A stretch of DNA of 64,000 bases from Streptococcus ratti FA-1 = DSM 20564 (GCF_000286075.1 NZ_AJTZ01000002.1:62001-126000); one strand, 5' to 3'; positions 8,405 through 16,279 are shown, numbered from the stretch's first letter. The notes: generated by a model from the letters alone, not told the origin. Translations and numbers: made by a program.

Positions 8405-9040
8405 ATGAGAGTTAGAAGACGTAAAGGCGCCGAGGAGCATCTAGAGAGCAATCCTCAGTATGTTATTTTAAAGCCGGAAGAAGTCAAGGGACACTGGCAG
8501 AAAGTTTTTGGCAACAATAACCCTATTCACATTGAAATTGGAAGCGGCAAAGGCCGCTTCATCACAGGCATGGCTGCTCAAAATCCTCAAATTAATTATA
8601 TTGGAATTGATCTGCAGGTTTCTGTCCTCAGCCATGCTTTAGATAGGGTGCTGGAAGGTCAGCTTCCCAATGTTCGGCTGCTTTTGGCAAACGGCTCCAG
8701 TCTTAGCGATTATTTTGCTGATCATGAGGTAGGCTTGATTTACTTAAACTTCAGCGATCCCTGGCCCAAAAAACGCCATGAGAAAAGGCGCCTGACCCAT
8801 AAAAACTTTTTAGAAATCTATCAAAAGATTCTGCCGGAACAAGGTCAGATTCATTTTAAGACAGATAATCGCCAACTTTTCGAATATAGCTTGGCAAGTT
8901 TCTCACAATATGGTATGATTTTAGAGCAGGTATGGTTAGATTTGCATGCCAGTGATTATGACAGTAATGTGATGACTGAGTATGAGGAGAAATTTTCGCA
9001 GAAAGGTCAGCCCATCTATCGTGTTGAAGCGAGGTTTTAG
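8405..9040 (+). CDS. trmB: tRNA (guanine-N7-)-methyltransferase TrmB
   Basis: TrmB forms m7G46 in tRNA. The 211-aa length is typical. The SAM-binding motif [10 protein letters not shown] lies near residues 44-53 and the signature [16 protein letters not shown] near 117-132. The C-terminal YEEKFSQKG block, which contacts tRNA, is intact. It starts 9 nt after ccrZ in the same transcript. A tRNA-Ser gene follows immediately. Confidence 0.96.
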   Translation: MRVRRRKGAEEHLESNPQYVILKPEEVKGHWQKVFGNNNPIHIEIGSGKGRFITGMAAQNPQINYIGIDLQVSVLSHALDRVLEGQLPNVRLLLANGSSLSDYFADHEVGLIYLNFSDPWPKKRHEKRRLTHKNFLEIYQKILPEQGQIHFKTDNRQLFEYSLASFSQYGMILEQVWLDLHASDYDSNVMTEYEEKFSQKGQPIYRVEARF

Positions 9041-9053
9041 TCTCGCTCTTTAC

Positions 9054-9140
9054 GGAGAGGTCGCATAGTGGCCGAGTGCGCACGCTTGGAAAGCGTGTAG
9101 TCCTTAACGGGGCTCGGGGGTTCGAATCCCTTCCTCTCCT
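9054..9140 (+). tRNA. tRNA-Ser (anticodon GGA)
   Basis: The acceptor stem GGAGAGG (9054-9060) pairs with CCTCTCC (9133-9139). The anticodon arm reads CGCT-TGGAAA-GCG with GGA at the centre. A long class II variable arm and the T-loop GGTTCGAATCC are present. No encoded CCA follows. A GC stem with a T6 run immediately downstream terminates it. Confidence 0.95.
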
Positions 9141-9146
9141 TTTATC

Positions 9147-9170
9147 CCCTTGATATTTCAAGGGTTTTTT
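9147..9170 (+). terminator. Terminator after tRNA-Ser
   Basis: CCCTTGA (9147-9153) pairs with TCAAGGG (9158-9164) and is followed by T6. Confidence 0.85.
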
Positions 9171-9248
9171 GTATGTTTACTCGCTTTTCACCTGTCAATT
9201 CGAGATTTTGTAAAATTTCTGTTGATTCCCTGGCAGAGGATGTTTAAG

Positions 9249-9506
9249 ATGAAGATTGATATTATTGGTTCAGTTGGAGCTGGGGAAACGACTCTGGCTA
9301 GGGAATTAAGTGAATATTATCAGATTCCCTACTATGAAAAGGATGATATTGTTTGGATGCGGGATGATGCGGGGGATTATAAACGAAGGGCTGAAGATAG
9401 GAAGCAACTTTTAAAAGATTTGGAAAAATATGGTGACAAGGTTAAGATTTGTTCATCATCCCAAGAGGTGAGACATATGCTAAGTCAAGAAAGAAATTTC
9501 CGATGA
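9249..9506 (+). pseudogene. Remnant of a P-loop nucleotide-kinase-like gene (FlaR/topology-modulation type)
   Basis: The frame reads MKIDIIGSVGAGETTLAREL..., an adenylate-kinase-like P-loop. The essential Walker A lysine is replaced by glutamate (GAGETT in place of GSGKTT). The family is normally about 170 aa. Here only about 85 residues remain: the N-terminal block up to GDYKRRAED, then directly a C-terminal-like block (YGDKVKICSSSQEVRHML). The central lid and catalytic region is missing. An agagga ribosome site still precedes the ATG. It is most likely a decayed gene with an internal deletion. Confidence 0.7.
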
Positions 9507-9521
9507 AATCGGGCTTGATCC

Positions 9522-9549
9522 TTGCTTTCTGATAAATTTATGTTATACT
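9522..9549 (+). promoter_or_regulatory. Promoter of the rimP-nusA-infB operon
   Basis: TTGCTT (9522-9527), a 16-nt spacer and TATACT (9544-9549), with TG at 9541-9542 as an extended -10. The predicted start site is near 9556. Confidence 0.75.
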
Positions 9550-9570
9550 GTGTATAAATAATATGAGAAA

Positions 9571-9594
9571 GGAGCGAAGTTGTGACTTCGCTCC
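9571..9594 (+). promoter_or_regulatory. Perfect 10-bp leader hairpin before rimP
   Basis: GGAGCGAAGT and ACTTCGCTCC pair perfectly around a TGTG loop, with no T-run behind them. The hairpin lies in the 5' leader between the promoter and the Shine-Dalgarno of rimP. It may regulate translation or stabilise the transcript. Confidence 0.6.
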
Positions 9595-9619
9595 TTGTGC
9601 GTATAAGGAGGGAAATGCA

Positions 9620-10090
9620 ATCGCAAGGATTATTGATATAGTAACACAGGCAGTAAGGCCTGTTATTGTTGAGCCCTTTGAGCTGGTTGATGTCGGCTAT
9701 GAAAAGATGGGGAACGACTATGTTCTCAGTATTTTGGTAGATAAACCAGGGGGCATTACCGTCGAAGATACGGCAGAACTGACAGATATTATCAGTCCTC
9801 TGCTGGATACCATAAAACCAGATCCTTTTCCAGATCAGTACATGCTGGAAGTATCCAGTCCTGGCCTTGAGCGTCCGTTAAAAACTGCTGAAAGTTTGGC
9901 AAAGGCTGTCGGTCAGTATGTCAATGTCAGCCTCTATCAGGCTATTGACAAGGTAAAGGTTTTTGAAGGTGATTTGCTTGCTTTTGATGGTGAAACACTG
10001 ACAATTGCCTATATGGATAAAACACGTCAAAAAACAGTTACGATTCCCTATAAGATGGTTGCAAAAGCCCGTCTCGCTGTAAAACTTTAG
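9620..10090 (+). CDS. rimP: Ribosome maturation factor RimP, probable AUC start
   Basis: RimP assists 30S subunit maturation. The family core is clear: [11 protein letters not shown], the [16 protein letters not shown] block, the hallmark [15 protein letters not shown], and a C-terminal SH3-like domain. No ATG, GTG or TTG lies near the expected N-terminus. The ideal Shine-Dalgarno aaggaggg (9605-9612) is placed for the AUC at 9620, giving a 156-aa protein that starts (M)[11 protein letters not shown]. The frame is open up to an ATG at 9563, but that codon is only about 7 nt from the predicted transcription start, has no Shine-Dalgarno and would translate through the hairpin. It is the first gene of the rimP-nusA-ylxRQ-infB operon. 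Confidence 0.85.
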   Translation: MARIIDIVTQAVRPVIVEPFELVDVGYEKMGNDYVLSILVDKPGGITVEDTAELTDIISPLLDTIKPDPFPDQYMLEVSSPGLERPLKTAESLAKAVGQYVNVSLYQAIDKVKVFEGDLLAFDGETLTIAYMDKTRQKTVTIPYKMVAKARLAVKL

Positions 10091-10124
10091 AAAGGAAAAT
10101 CCTTGTTGAGCAAGGATGAAGACT

Positions 10125-11318
10125 ATGAGCAAAGAAATGCTAGAAGCCTTCCGTATTTTGGAAGAAGAAAAACACATTAACAAAGATGATATTATTGATG
10201 CGGTTAAAGAATCCCTGAAGTCAGCTTATAAGCGCCGCTACGGCCAGTCTGAAAGTGCTGAAATCGAATTTAATGAAAAAACAGGCGATTTTAAGGTTTA
10301 TACTGTGCGCGAAGTTGTCGAAGAAGTTTTTGACAGCCGCCTTGAAATCAGCCTCAAAGATGCTCTTGCGATTAGCACAGCTTATGAACTAGGAGATAAG
10401 ATTCGCTTTGAAGAAAGTCCCAAAGAATTCGGTCGTGTGGCTGCTCAGTCTGCTAAGCAGACCATCATGGAAAAAATGCGCCGCCAAATGCGGGAAGTGA
10501 CTTTCAATGAATACAAAGAGCATGAAAGAGAAATCATGACAGGAACAGTTGAACGTTTTGATGACCGCTTTATCTATGTTAACTTAGGAACTATTGAAGC
10601 TCAGCTGTCCCGTCAGGATCAAATTCCAGGAGAAACCTTTGCTTCCCATGACCGTATTGAAGTGTATGTCTACAAGGTTGAAAACAATCCTAAAGGGGTA
10701 AATGTTTTTGTCAGCCGCAGCCATCCGGAATTTATCAAGCGCATCATGGAACAGGAAATTCCGGAAGTCTTTGACGGAACGGTTGAAATCATGAGTGTGG
10801 CACGCGAAGCCGGTGATCGGACTAAGGTTGCTGTCCGCAGCCACAATCCTAATGTTGATGCTATCGGAACTATTGTCGGCCGTAAGGGTGCCAACATCAA
10901 AAAAGTTACCGGCAAATTTCACCCTAAGCGCTTAGATCAAAAGACAGGGCTTTGGGTGCCTGTTGAAGAAAACATTGATGTTATTGAATGGGTTGATGAT
11001 CCTGCCGAGTTTATCTACAATGCTATTGCACCTGCTGAGGTTGATCAGGTTCTCTTTGATGAAGAAGATGAAAAGCATGCGACTGTCGTCGTCCCTGATA
11101 ACAAATTATCACTTGCTATCGGCCGCCGCGGACAGAATGTTCGCTTGGCAGCTCATCTGACAGGCTACCGCATTGATATTAAATCGGCTAGTGAATTTGA
11201 AGAAATGGAAGTTGAGTGGGCCCAGGAAGATGAGTCTTTTGAAGAGCTTCCTGTCAATGAGACAGATGCTCAAGAGGCTGATTTTGCTCAGGAACTTGTG
11301 TCAGACGATATTGAATAG
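10125..11318 (+). CDS. nusA: Transcription termination/antitermination factor NusA
   Basis: NusA binds RNA polymerase and modulates pausing, termination and antitermination. The 397-aa Gram-positive form (no C-terminal acidic repeats) has an N-terminal polymerase-binding domain, an S1 domain at about residues 130-200 (MTGTVERFDDRFIYVNLG), and two KH domains with GRKGANI and GRRGQNV. An acidic tail ends the protein. The ATG at 10125 gives MSKEMLEAFRILEEEK. A TTG/ATG three codons upstream is less well spaced from the aagga ribosome site. Confidence 0.96.
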   Translation: MSKEMLEAFRILEEEKHINKDDIIDAVKESLKSAYKRRYGQSESAEIEFNEKTGDFKVYTVREVVEEVFDSRLEISLKDALAISTAYELGDKIRFEESPKEFGRVAAQSAKQTIMEKMRRQMREVTFNEYKEHEREIMTGTVERFDDRFIYVNLGTIEAQLSRQDQIPGETFASHDRIEVYVYKVENNPKGVNVFVSRSHPEFIKRIMEQEIPEVFDGTVEIMSVAREAGDRTKVAVRSHNPNVDAIGTIVGRKGANIKKVTGKFHPKRLDQKTGLWVPVEENIDVIEWVDDPAEFIYNAIAPAEVDQVLFDEEDEKHATVVVPDNKLSLAIGRRGQNVRLAAHLTGYRIDIKSASEFEEMEVEWAQEDESFEELPVNETDAQEADFAQELVSDDIE

Positions 11319-11336
11319 AGAATCCGGAGGTGTTTG

Positions 11337-11633
11337 ATGGCAAAGACAAGAAAGATACCTTTAAGAAAGTCTCTTGTTTCGGGCGAAATCATTGATAAGC
11401 GTGACCTGCTCCGCATTGTCAAAACTAAGGAAGGCCAGATTTTTATTGATCCTACCGGCAAGAAAAACGGTCGGGGCGCCTATATCAAAATTGACAACGA
11501 AGAGGCCTTGAAAGCTAAGGAGAGAAGAGTTTTTAACCGCAGCTTTTCTATGGATGTTCCCGAGAGTTTTTATGATGAATTGATTGCTTTCGTTGATCAT
11601 AAGGTGAAAAGAAGAGAGTTGGGTCTTGAGTAA
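11337..11633 (+). CDS. ylxR: YlxR family RNA-binding protein (DUF448)
   Basis: This 98-aa basic protein carries the YlxR signature. RKIPLRKSLVSGE here replaces the usual RKC(I/V)-containing N-terminus, and GRGAYI lies near the middle. YlxR proteins bind RNA, and some interact with RNase P in Bacillus. It sits between nusA and the L7Ae-like gene as expected. The ATG at 11337 follows aatccggaggtg. Confidence 0.88.
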   Translation: MAKTRKIPLRKSLVSGEIIDKRDLLRIVKTKEGQIFIDPTGKKNGRGAYIKIDNEEALKAKERRVFNRSFSMDVPESFYDELIAFVDHKVKRRELGLE

Positions 11634-11928
11634 TTTAGAAAAATTGTCACAGCTATTGGGATTGGCCCAGCGGGCAGGGCGTGTTATTTCCGGCGAAGAA
11701 CAGGTTATTAAAGCCATTCAGACCAACAAAGCCAAGCTCGTCTTTCTGGCCAAGGATGCTGGGGCTAATCTGACCAAGCAAGTGACTGATAAAAGCAAAT
11801 ATTATGATATAGAAGTCTCCACAGTGTTTTCAACACTGGAATTAAGTGCCGCTATTGGCAGAAGCAGAAAAGTGCTTGCTGTTACGGACACTGGATTTTC
11901 AAAGAAAATGAGGACTCTTATGGACTAA
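11626..11928 (+). CDS. ylxQ: L7Ae-like K-turn RNA-binding protein YlxQ
   Basis: This 100-aa L7Ae/L30e-family protein has the motifs [17 protein letters not shown] and [18 protein letters not shown]. Homologues bind kink-turn RNA. It starts at a TTG that overlaps the end of ylxR by 8 nt, so translation is coupled. The operon order is nusA-ylxR-ylxQ-infB. Confidence 0.88.
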   Translation: MSNLEKLSQLLGLAQRAGRVISGEEQVIKAIQTNKAKLVFLAKDAGANLTKQVTDKSKYYDIEVSTVFSTLELSAAIGRSRKVLAVTDTGFSKKMRTLMD

Positions 11929-11947
11929 AAGAATAGGAGGACAAGAT

Positions 11948-14680
11948 TTGTCTAAGAAAAGATTATACGAAATTGCCAAGGAAATTGGCAAAGAAAGTAA
12001 AGAAGTTGTCGAAAAGGCAAAATCGTTGGGCATTGAAGTCAAAAGCCATGCTTCGAGCGTGGATGAACAGGATGCTAAGCGCATTGCAGAAAGCTTTACA
12101 GTCCCGCAGAAGCTAAAAGTTGCAGAATCTCCGAAAAAGCCGGCAAAAACACAGGACAAGCAGCCGGCTGCAGAAGCTAAAGCGGAGGCTAAGCCGGCTC
12201 GTCCAAGGCCGCAAAATCGGAATTTTAAGGCAGAACGTGAAGCGCGTGCTAAGGCAGAGGCAGAACGCCGGGCCAGCGGCGGCAATCGCAATGAAGGCCG
12301 AAATAGCCGACGCAATGATAACCGTCATCAAAACCGTCAGGATAATCGCAGAGGCGACAGCCGCCGTCAGAATGATAATCGCCGCGACAATCGCAATCAA
12401 GCTGTTAGCCGCCAAGCTGCCTCAAGAGGCAATCAGGCAGGACCGCGTATGGACTTTAAGGCACGAGCAGCTGCTTTAAAAGCAGAGCAGAATGCTGAAT
12501 ATTCTCGTCAGAGTGAAGTACGCTTCCATGAAGCTGAAGAAGCTAAGCGCCGTCAAGCTGTTCAGGCTCAGGAGAAGGCCAAAAAGGCCAAAGAAGAAGA
12601 GCTAAGCGCTGCTGCAGCGCTTGCTCAGGCAGCGGCAGCACCTGTGGCACCGCTGCAAAGTCAGCCTGCGGCACCGGCTTCAAGCCCGGCCGCAGCAGAT
12701 AAGCGGCGGAAAAAACAAGCCCGTCCAGATAAATCACGTGATTTTGCACATGAAAATGAGGATGGGCCAAAACAAAGTAAAAACAAGAAAAATCGAAATA
12801 AGCAAAACCAAGTGAGAAACCAAAGAAATAGTAACTGGAACAAGAAAACTAAAAAAGGCAAACATAATCGCAATCATGACAGCAGTCCAAAACCTGTGAC
12901 TGAGCGTAAATTCCATGAATTGCCTAAAGAATTTGAATACACAGAAGGCATGACGGTGGCTGAGATTGCAAAACGTATCAAGCGTGAGCCGGCAGAAATT
13001 GTAAAAAAACTCTTTATGATGGGTGTTATGGCAACCCAAAATCAATCTTTGGATGCTGATACGATTGAACTGCTCATGGTAGACTATGGTATTGAAGCGC
13101 ATAAGAAGATTGAGGTTGATACAGCCGATATTGAGCGTTTCTTCGTTGAGGATGATTATCTCAATCCGGAAAATATGGTTGAGCGTGCGCCAGTTGTAAC
13201 CATTATGGGGCACGTTGACCATGGTAAAACTACTCTTCTTGATACTTTACGTAATTCCAGAGTAGCTACAGGAGAAGCTGGCGGTATTACTCAGCATATT
13301 GGTGCTTATCAAATTGAAGAAGATGGTAAGAAGATTACCTTCCTTGATACGCCCGGACACGCAGCCTTTACCAGTATGCGTGCGCGCGGTGCTTCTGTCA
13401 CAGATATTACTATTCTTATTGTAGCAGCAGATGATGGTGTTATGCCTCAGACAATCGAAGCTATCAATCACTCAAAAGCAGCTGATGTTCCAATTATTGT
13501 TGCGATTAATAAGATTGATAAGCCTGGTGCTAATCCTGAGCGTGTCATTGGTGAGTTAGCTGAACATGGTGTTATCTCAACAGCCTGGGGCGGAGACTCT
13601 GAATTTGTTGAAATTTCAGCTAAGTTTGGTAAAAATATTGAGGAACTTCTGGAAACAGTCCTTTTAGTGGCTGAAATTCAAGAGCTTAAAGCAGACCCAA
13701 CAGTCCGTGCTATCGGTACGGTTATTGAAGCCCGTCTTGATAAAGGAAAAGGTGCGGTAGCGACTCTTCTTGTACAACAGGGAACGCTGCATGTGCAGGA
13801 TCCAATCGTTGTCGGAAATACTTTTGGACGTGTACGTGCCATGACCAATGACCTTGGCCGCCGTGTTAAAGTGGCTGCTCCGTCAACACCAGTTTCTATC
13901 ACTGGTTTAAATGAAGCTCCGATGGCGGGTGATCATTTTGCCGTTTATGAAGACGAAAAAGCTGCGCGTGCTGCTGGTGAAGAACGTGCCAAACGTGCCC
14001 TGCTCAAGCAACGTCAATTAACGCACCGCGTTAGTCTTGATAATCTCTTTGATACGCTTAAAGCGGGTGAAGTTAAATCAGTTAATGTCATCATTAAGGC
14101 AGATGTCCAAGGTTCCGTTGAAGCTCTTGCTGCTTCTCTTTTGAAGATTGATGTTGAAGGCGTTAAAGTCAATGTCGTTCACTCAGCTGTTGGTGCTATC
14201 AATGAATCAGACGTTACACTCGCTGAAGCTTCTAATGCGGTCATCATTGGTTTCAATGTTCGTCCAACACCGCAAGCACGTCAGCAAGCCGAAGCAGATG
14301 AAGTTGAAATCCGCCTCCATTCAATCATTTATAAGGTTATTGAAGAAGTTGAAGACGCTATGAAGGGGATGCTTGACCCAGAATTTGAAGAAAAAATTAT
14401 CGGTGAAGCTCTTATTCGTGAAACCTTCAAGGTTTCTAAAGTGGGAACAATCGGCGGCTTCATGGTAACCAGCGGTAAAGTCACGCGCGATTCCAGTGTC
14501 CGTGTTATCCGTGACGGTGTAGTCGTCTTTGATGGTAAATTAGCCAGTCTAAAACACTATAAAGACGATGTGAAAGAAGTCGGCAATGGCCAAGAAGGCG
14601 GATTGATGATTGAAAACTACAATGACATTAAAGTTGATGATGCGATTGAAGCATATATCATGGAAGAAATTAAACGTTAA
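11948..14680 (+). CDS. infB: Translation initiation factor IF-2
   Basis: IF-2 is the GTPase that brings fMet-tRNA to the 30S subunit. It is 910 aa with a TTG start behind aggagg. Residues 1-50 form an IF2N fold. Residues 60-320 are a long low-complexity linker rich in Ala, Arg, Asn, Lys and Gln. A second IF2N lies at about 325-380. The G domain begins at about 410 with [18 protein letters not shown] and SAK, followed by the domain II-IV regions. All GTPase motifs are intact. The Asn/Arg-rich segment (residues 95-150) is unusually repetitive. Confidence 0.97.
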   Translation: MSKKRLYEIAKEIGKESKEVVEKAKSLGIEVKSHASSVDEQDAKRIAESFTVPQKLKVAESPKKPAKTQDKQPAAEAKAEAKPARPRPQNRNFKAEREARAKAEAERRASGGNRNEGRNSRRNDNRHQNRQDNRRGDSRRQNDNRRDNRNQAVSRQAASRGNQAGPRMDFKARAAALKAEQNAEYSRQSEVRFHEAEEAKRRQAVQAQEKAKKAKEEELSAAAALAQAAAAPVAPLQSQPAAPASSPAAADKRRKKQARPDKSRDFAHENEDGPKQSKNKKNRNKQNQVRNQRNSNWNKKTKKGKHNRNHDSSPKPVTERKFHELPKEFEYTEGMTVAEIAKRIKREPAEIVKKLFMMGVMATQNQSLDADTIELLMVDYGIEAHKKIEVDTADIERFFVEDDYLNPENMVERAPVVTIMGHVDHGKTTLLDTLRNSRVATGEAGGITQHIGAYQIEEDGKKITFLDTPGHAAFTSMRARGASVTDITILIVAADDGVMPQTIEAINHSKAADVPIIVAINKIDKPGANPERVIGELAEHGVISTAWGGDSEFVEISAKFGKNIEELLETVLLVAEIQELKADPTVRAIGTVIEARLDKGKGAVATLLVQQGTLHVQDPIVVGNTFGRVRAMTNDLGRRVKVAAPSTPVSITGLNEAPMAGDHFAVYEDEKAARAAGEERAKRALLKQRQLTHRVSLDNLFDTLKAGEVKSVNVIIKADVQGSVEALAASLLKIDVEGVKVNVVHSAVGAINESDVTLAEASNAVIIGFNVRPTPQARQQAEADEVEIRLHSIIYKVIEEVEDAMKGMLDPEFEEKIIGEALIRETFKVSKVGTIGGFMVTSGKVTRDSSVRVIRDGVVVFDGKLASLKHYKDDVKEVGNGQEGGLMIENYNDIKVDDAIEAYIMEEIKR

Positions 14681-14681
14681 T

Positions 14682-14749
14682 TCCCATTGAGACTAAAGTC
14701 TCTAATGGGACTACGGCAAGCTCTATGGAGCCTTGCCTAAACGTTACAC
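14682..14749 (+). repeat. Copy 1 of a 61-bp intergenic repeat with two hairpins
   Basis: The unit (14689-14749) is repeated at 14813-14873 with only a few differences. It contains the hairpin CCCATTGAGACT-AA-AGTCTCTAATGGG (14683-14709) and a second one built on GGCAAG/CTTGCC (14715-14737). It lies just after infB. Confidence 0.8.
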
Positions 14750-14753
14750 TAGT

Positions 14754-14788
14754 CTAAAACTTTTAGTATTATCGACTAAAAGTTTTAG
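14754..14788. repeat. Perfect 14-bp inverted repeat between the two 61-bp copies
   Basis: CTAAAACTTTTAGT (14754-14767) is exactly complementary to ACTAAAAGTTTTAG (14775-14788) across a 7-nt loop. No T-run follows, so it is not a standard terminator. Confidence 0.85.
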
Positions 14789-14812
14789 CCGTCGAAACGC
14801 TTGGTTCTCCGC

Positions 14813-14873
14813 GAGACTAAAGTTTCTAATGGGACTACGGCAAGCTCTATGGAGCTCTTTCCAAACGTTACAC
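14813..14873 (+). repeat. Copy 2 of the 61-bp intergenic repeat
   Basis: This is a direct repeat of 14689-14749. The first palindrome carries one change (AGTTTC for AGTCTC). Part of the distal arm of the second hairpin differs (ctctttcc for cctTGCC), so that hairpin is weaker here. Confidence 0.8.
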
Positions 14874-14886
14874 ATTATAAATGAAT

Positions 14887-14916
14887 AAAAGCTAGGCTTG
14901 CTTAGCCTAGCTTTTT
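14887..14916 (+). terminator. Terminator between infB and rbfA
   Basis: AAAAGCTAGGC pairs with GCCTAGCTTTTT around a 7-nt loop. rbfA starts 25 bp further on, so some read-through or a nearby promoter must supply it. Confidence 0.85.
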
Positions 14917-14940
14917 CGAAATAAGTAGAAAGGATATTTT

Positions 14941-15291
14941 ATGGCTAATCATCGCATTGACCGTGTTGGTATGGAAATCAAACGTGAAGTCAACGAGATT
15001 TTGCAAAAGAAGGTCCGTGATCCGCGCGTTCAAGGAGTAACGATAACGGATGTCCAAATGCTGGGTGATCTGTCTGTGGCTAAGGTTTACTATACTGTTA
15101 TGAGCGATCTGGCCTCTGACAGACAAAAAGCGCAGCTGGGTCTTGAAAAAGCAAAAGGAACCATCAAGCGTGAATTAGGGAAAAACCTAACCATGTACAA
15201 AATTCCAGATTTGACATTCATCAAAGATGAATCTATCGCCTATGGTAATAAGATTGACCAAATGCTTAGGGATTTGGAAAAAAGAAATTGA
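14941..15291 (+). CDS. rbfA: 30S ribosome-binding factor RbfA
   Basis: RbfA is a cold-shock factor for 16S rRNA maturation. The 116-aa KH-like protein has the conserved N-terminus [19 protein letters not shown], the core [15 protein letters not shown] and the C-terminal [18 protein letters not shown]. It is separated from infB by the repeat block and a terminator. An agaaagga ribosome site precedes the ATG. Confidence 0.96.
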   Translation: MANHRIDRVGMEIKREVNEILQKKVRDPRVQGVTITDVQMLGDLSVAKVYYTVMSDLASDRQKAQLGLEKAKGTIKRELGKNLTMYKIPDLTFIKDESIAYGNKIDQMLRDLEKRN

Positions 15292-15353
15292 GCAAACAAA
15301 AACGATTTTTCCCTTTGTTTGTCAGCTGCTGCAAAAGCAGGTAATAGGTGTCG

Positions 15354-15398
15354 AAGCCTTCGTGAGGATTATAAGTCCAATGAAGGCTTTTTCTTTTG
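15354..15398 (+). terminator. Terminator after rbfA
   Basis: AAGCCTTC (15354-15361) pairs with GAAGGCTT (15382-15389) and is followed by a T-rich run. An inner GGA/TCC pair extends the structure. Confidence 0.75.
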
Positions 15399-15430
15399 TT
15401 TCCTAGTATCAAAAAGACTTGAAGCGAATG

Positions 15431-15462
15431 TCGTGAACGGCCCCAAATATGTCGTGAATGGA
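15431..15462 (-). promoter_or_regulatory. ComE-type direct-repeat pair, reverse orientation
   Basis: TCGTGAACGG (15431) and TCGTGAATGG (15452) repeat with a 21-bp period. Each resembles the S. mutans ComE half-site TCBTAAAYSGT as I remember it, with two mismatches. The orientation is opposite to the pair at 15494-15526, so it would face away from the bacteriocin genes. A possible GATACT -10 on the minus strand lies at 15405-15410, but no reading frame follows it. Confidence 0.55.
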
Positions 15463-15493
15463 TATTTTATTGAGAAATCAAGAGCTATTTTTC

Positions 15494-15560
15494 CCATTTA
15501 CGACATATTTGATACCATTTACGACAATCGTCACACAAACGGATTAAAATAAGCTATACT
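15494..15560 (+). promoter_or_regulatory. Activator-dependent bacteriocin promoter with ComE-type repeats
   Basis: CCATTTACGACA occurs at 15494-15505 and 15515-15526, a 21-bp period. The reverse complement of the second copy with its flanking base, TCGTAAATGGT, fits the remembered S. mutans ComE consensus exactly. TATACT at 15555-15560 is a good -10 and no -35 exists at the right distance. The repeats end 28 nt upstream of the -10, typical for LytTR-family response regulators. Confidence 0.75.
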
Positions 15561-15613
15561 ATAGGTGTTTCTTGGCCAAGGGATAAGATAAAAAATGAAA
15601 GAAGAGTTTTGTT

Positions 15614-15808
15614 ATGAATACAAAGGCATTTGAACAATTTGAAGCAATGGATAATCAAGTGCTCGCTACTGTTGAAGGAGGCGGAGCCGTAGGAGTAATT
15701 GGTGGTTGTGTTGCTGGTGGTCTTGGAGGAGTTTGGCTTGCTGGCCCTGTTGGTACTGTGTATGGTTGTGCAGCAGGAGTAGGTTTCTATAATGGTTATA
15801 AACACTAA
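15614..15808 (+). CDS. Double-glycine class II bacteriocin (NlmD-like)
   Basis: This 64-aa precursor has the leader MNTKAFEQFEAMDNQVLATVEGG, a ComC/bacteriocin-type leader for a peptidase-containing ABC exporter. The predicted mature peptide is 41 aa, Gly/Ala/Val-rich with several GxxxG motifs and two cysteines that could form a disulfide. A good Shine-Dalgarno precedes the ATG. The position just before copYAZ is that of the S. mutans mutacin gene SMU.423/nlmD as I remember it. No exporter is encoded nearby, so it would rely on one elsewhere. Confidence 0.88.
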   Translation: MNTKAFEQFEAMDNQVLATVEGGGAVGVIGGCVAGGLGGVWLAGPVGTVYGCAAGVGFYNGYKH

Positions 15809-15828
15809 GAAAAAAGGAGGAGAGAGTG

Positions 15829-15978
15829 ATGGAATCTAATACAACATTCAATTATGTAGACTTAACCGATGAAGAACTTCAAGCTATTAGTGGTGGTGGA
15901 GCCAGTTTGAAAGGGATAGTGCTTGCTTATCAAGTAGGTTATATGGCTGGTGAAACTGTTTATAATATTTTGCATTGA
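15829..15978 (+). CDS. Second double-glycine bacteriocin-like peptide (49 aa)
   Basis: The ATG at 15829 follows aaaaggaggag and opens a 49-codon frame: MESNTTFNYVDLTDEEL, then QAISGGG. This is a classical leader ending in GG, followed by a mature peptide of about 26 residues (GASLKGIVLAYQVGYMAGE...). The mature part is amphipathic with a GxxxG-like motif (GYMAGE). It starts 20 nt after the first bacteriocin, so the pair could form a two-peptide class IIb bacteriocin. Confidence 0.8.
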   Translation: MESNTTFNYVDLTDEELQAISGGGASLKGIVLAYQVGYMAGETVYNILH

Positions 15979-15996
15979 ATACAGACTTATAAATAT

Positions 15997-16016
15997 AAGG
16001 GGCTTTCCCCTCTTTA
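15997..16016 (+). terminator. Small hairpin after the second bacteriocin peptide
   Basis: AAGGGG pairs with CCCCTC through a CTTT loop and is followed by TTTAC. It is weak, so partial read-through into the likely immunity gene is possible. Confidence 0.4.
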
Positions 16017-16057
16017 CATTTATAGTAAAATAAATAGATGTGGTAGTATAAGGAAGA

Positions 16058-16279
16058 ATGCAGATGGGAAAAAGAGAACAGCAAACAAAAGTTACTCATC
16101 TTCGGGCAAAGAAAAAAAGGTTAACGATTTATGCCATTTGTTTGATTGCAGCAGTTGGCATGAGAATTTATATAAGCATAGCAAGTAAAACAAGCTTTAT
16201 TGATGGGAGTTTACTTATTATACTCCTAATATTTCTTAGTGAATTAATCGAATGGATTGTTCTCAAAATCAAAAAATAG
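16058..16279 (+). CDS. Small two-helix membrane protein, probable bacteriocin immunity protein
   Basis: This 73-aa protein has a basic N-terminus (about 23 residues), a hydrophobic helix (YAICLIAAVGMRIYISIA), a short loop, a second helix (LLIILLIFLSELIEWIVL) and a KIKK tail. Its size, topology and position behind two bacteriocin genes suggest immunity; this is inference only. An in-frame ATG two codons on (16064) gives a better distance to the aaggaag ribosome site and may be the true start. Confidence 0.6.
   Translation: MQMGKREQQTKVTHLRAKKKRLTIYAICLIAAVGMRIYISIASKTSFIDGSLLIILLIFLSELIEWIVLKIKK

Noticed and set aside
9563..9619. ATG at 9563 as the rimP start
   Set aside because: It is too close to the predicted transcription start, lacks a Shine-Dalgarno, and the added 19 residues are encoded by the leader hairpin. 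Kept only as an alternative.
12120..12479. 119-codon + strand frame inside infB
   Set aside because: It is caused by the Arg/Asn/Ala-rich low-complexity linker read in another frame.
12734..13222. 162-codon minus-strand frame
   Set aside because: It is opposite the G-domain and linker of infB and is a shadow of its codon usage.
14682..14873. CRISPR-like array
   Set aside because: Only two copies with a 63-bp gap, internal hairpins and no cas genes; it is a dispersed-type repeat.
15292..15425. Possible comC-like pheromone gene on the minus strand after the reverse ComE repeats
   Set aside because: Reading the reverse complement showed no ATG- or GTG-started frame with a double-glycine leader.
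15319..15552. Open frame of 77 codons before the bacteriocin genes
   Set aside because: It runs through the rbfA terminator and both ComE-type repeat pairs, has no ribosome site and no recognisable protein features.
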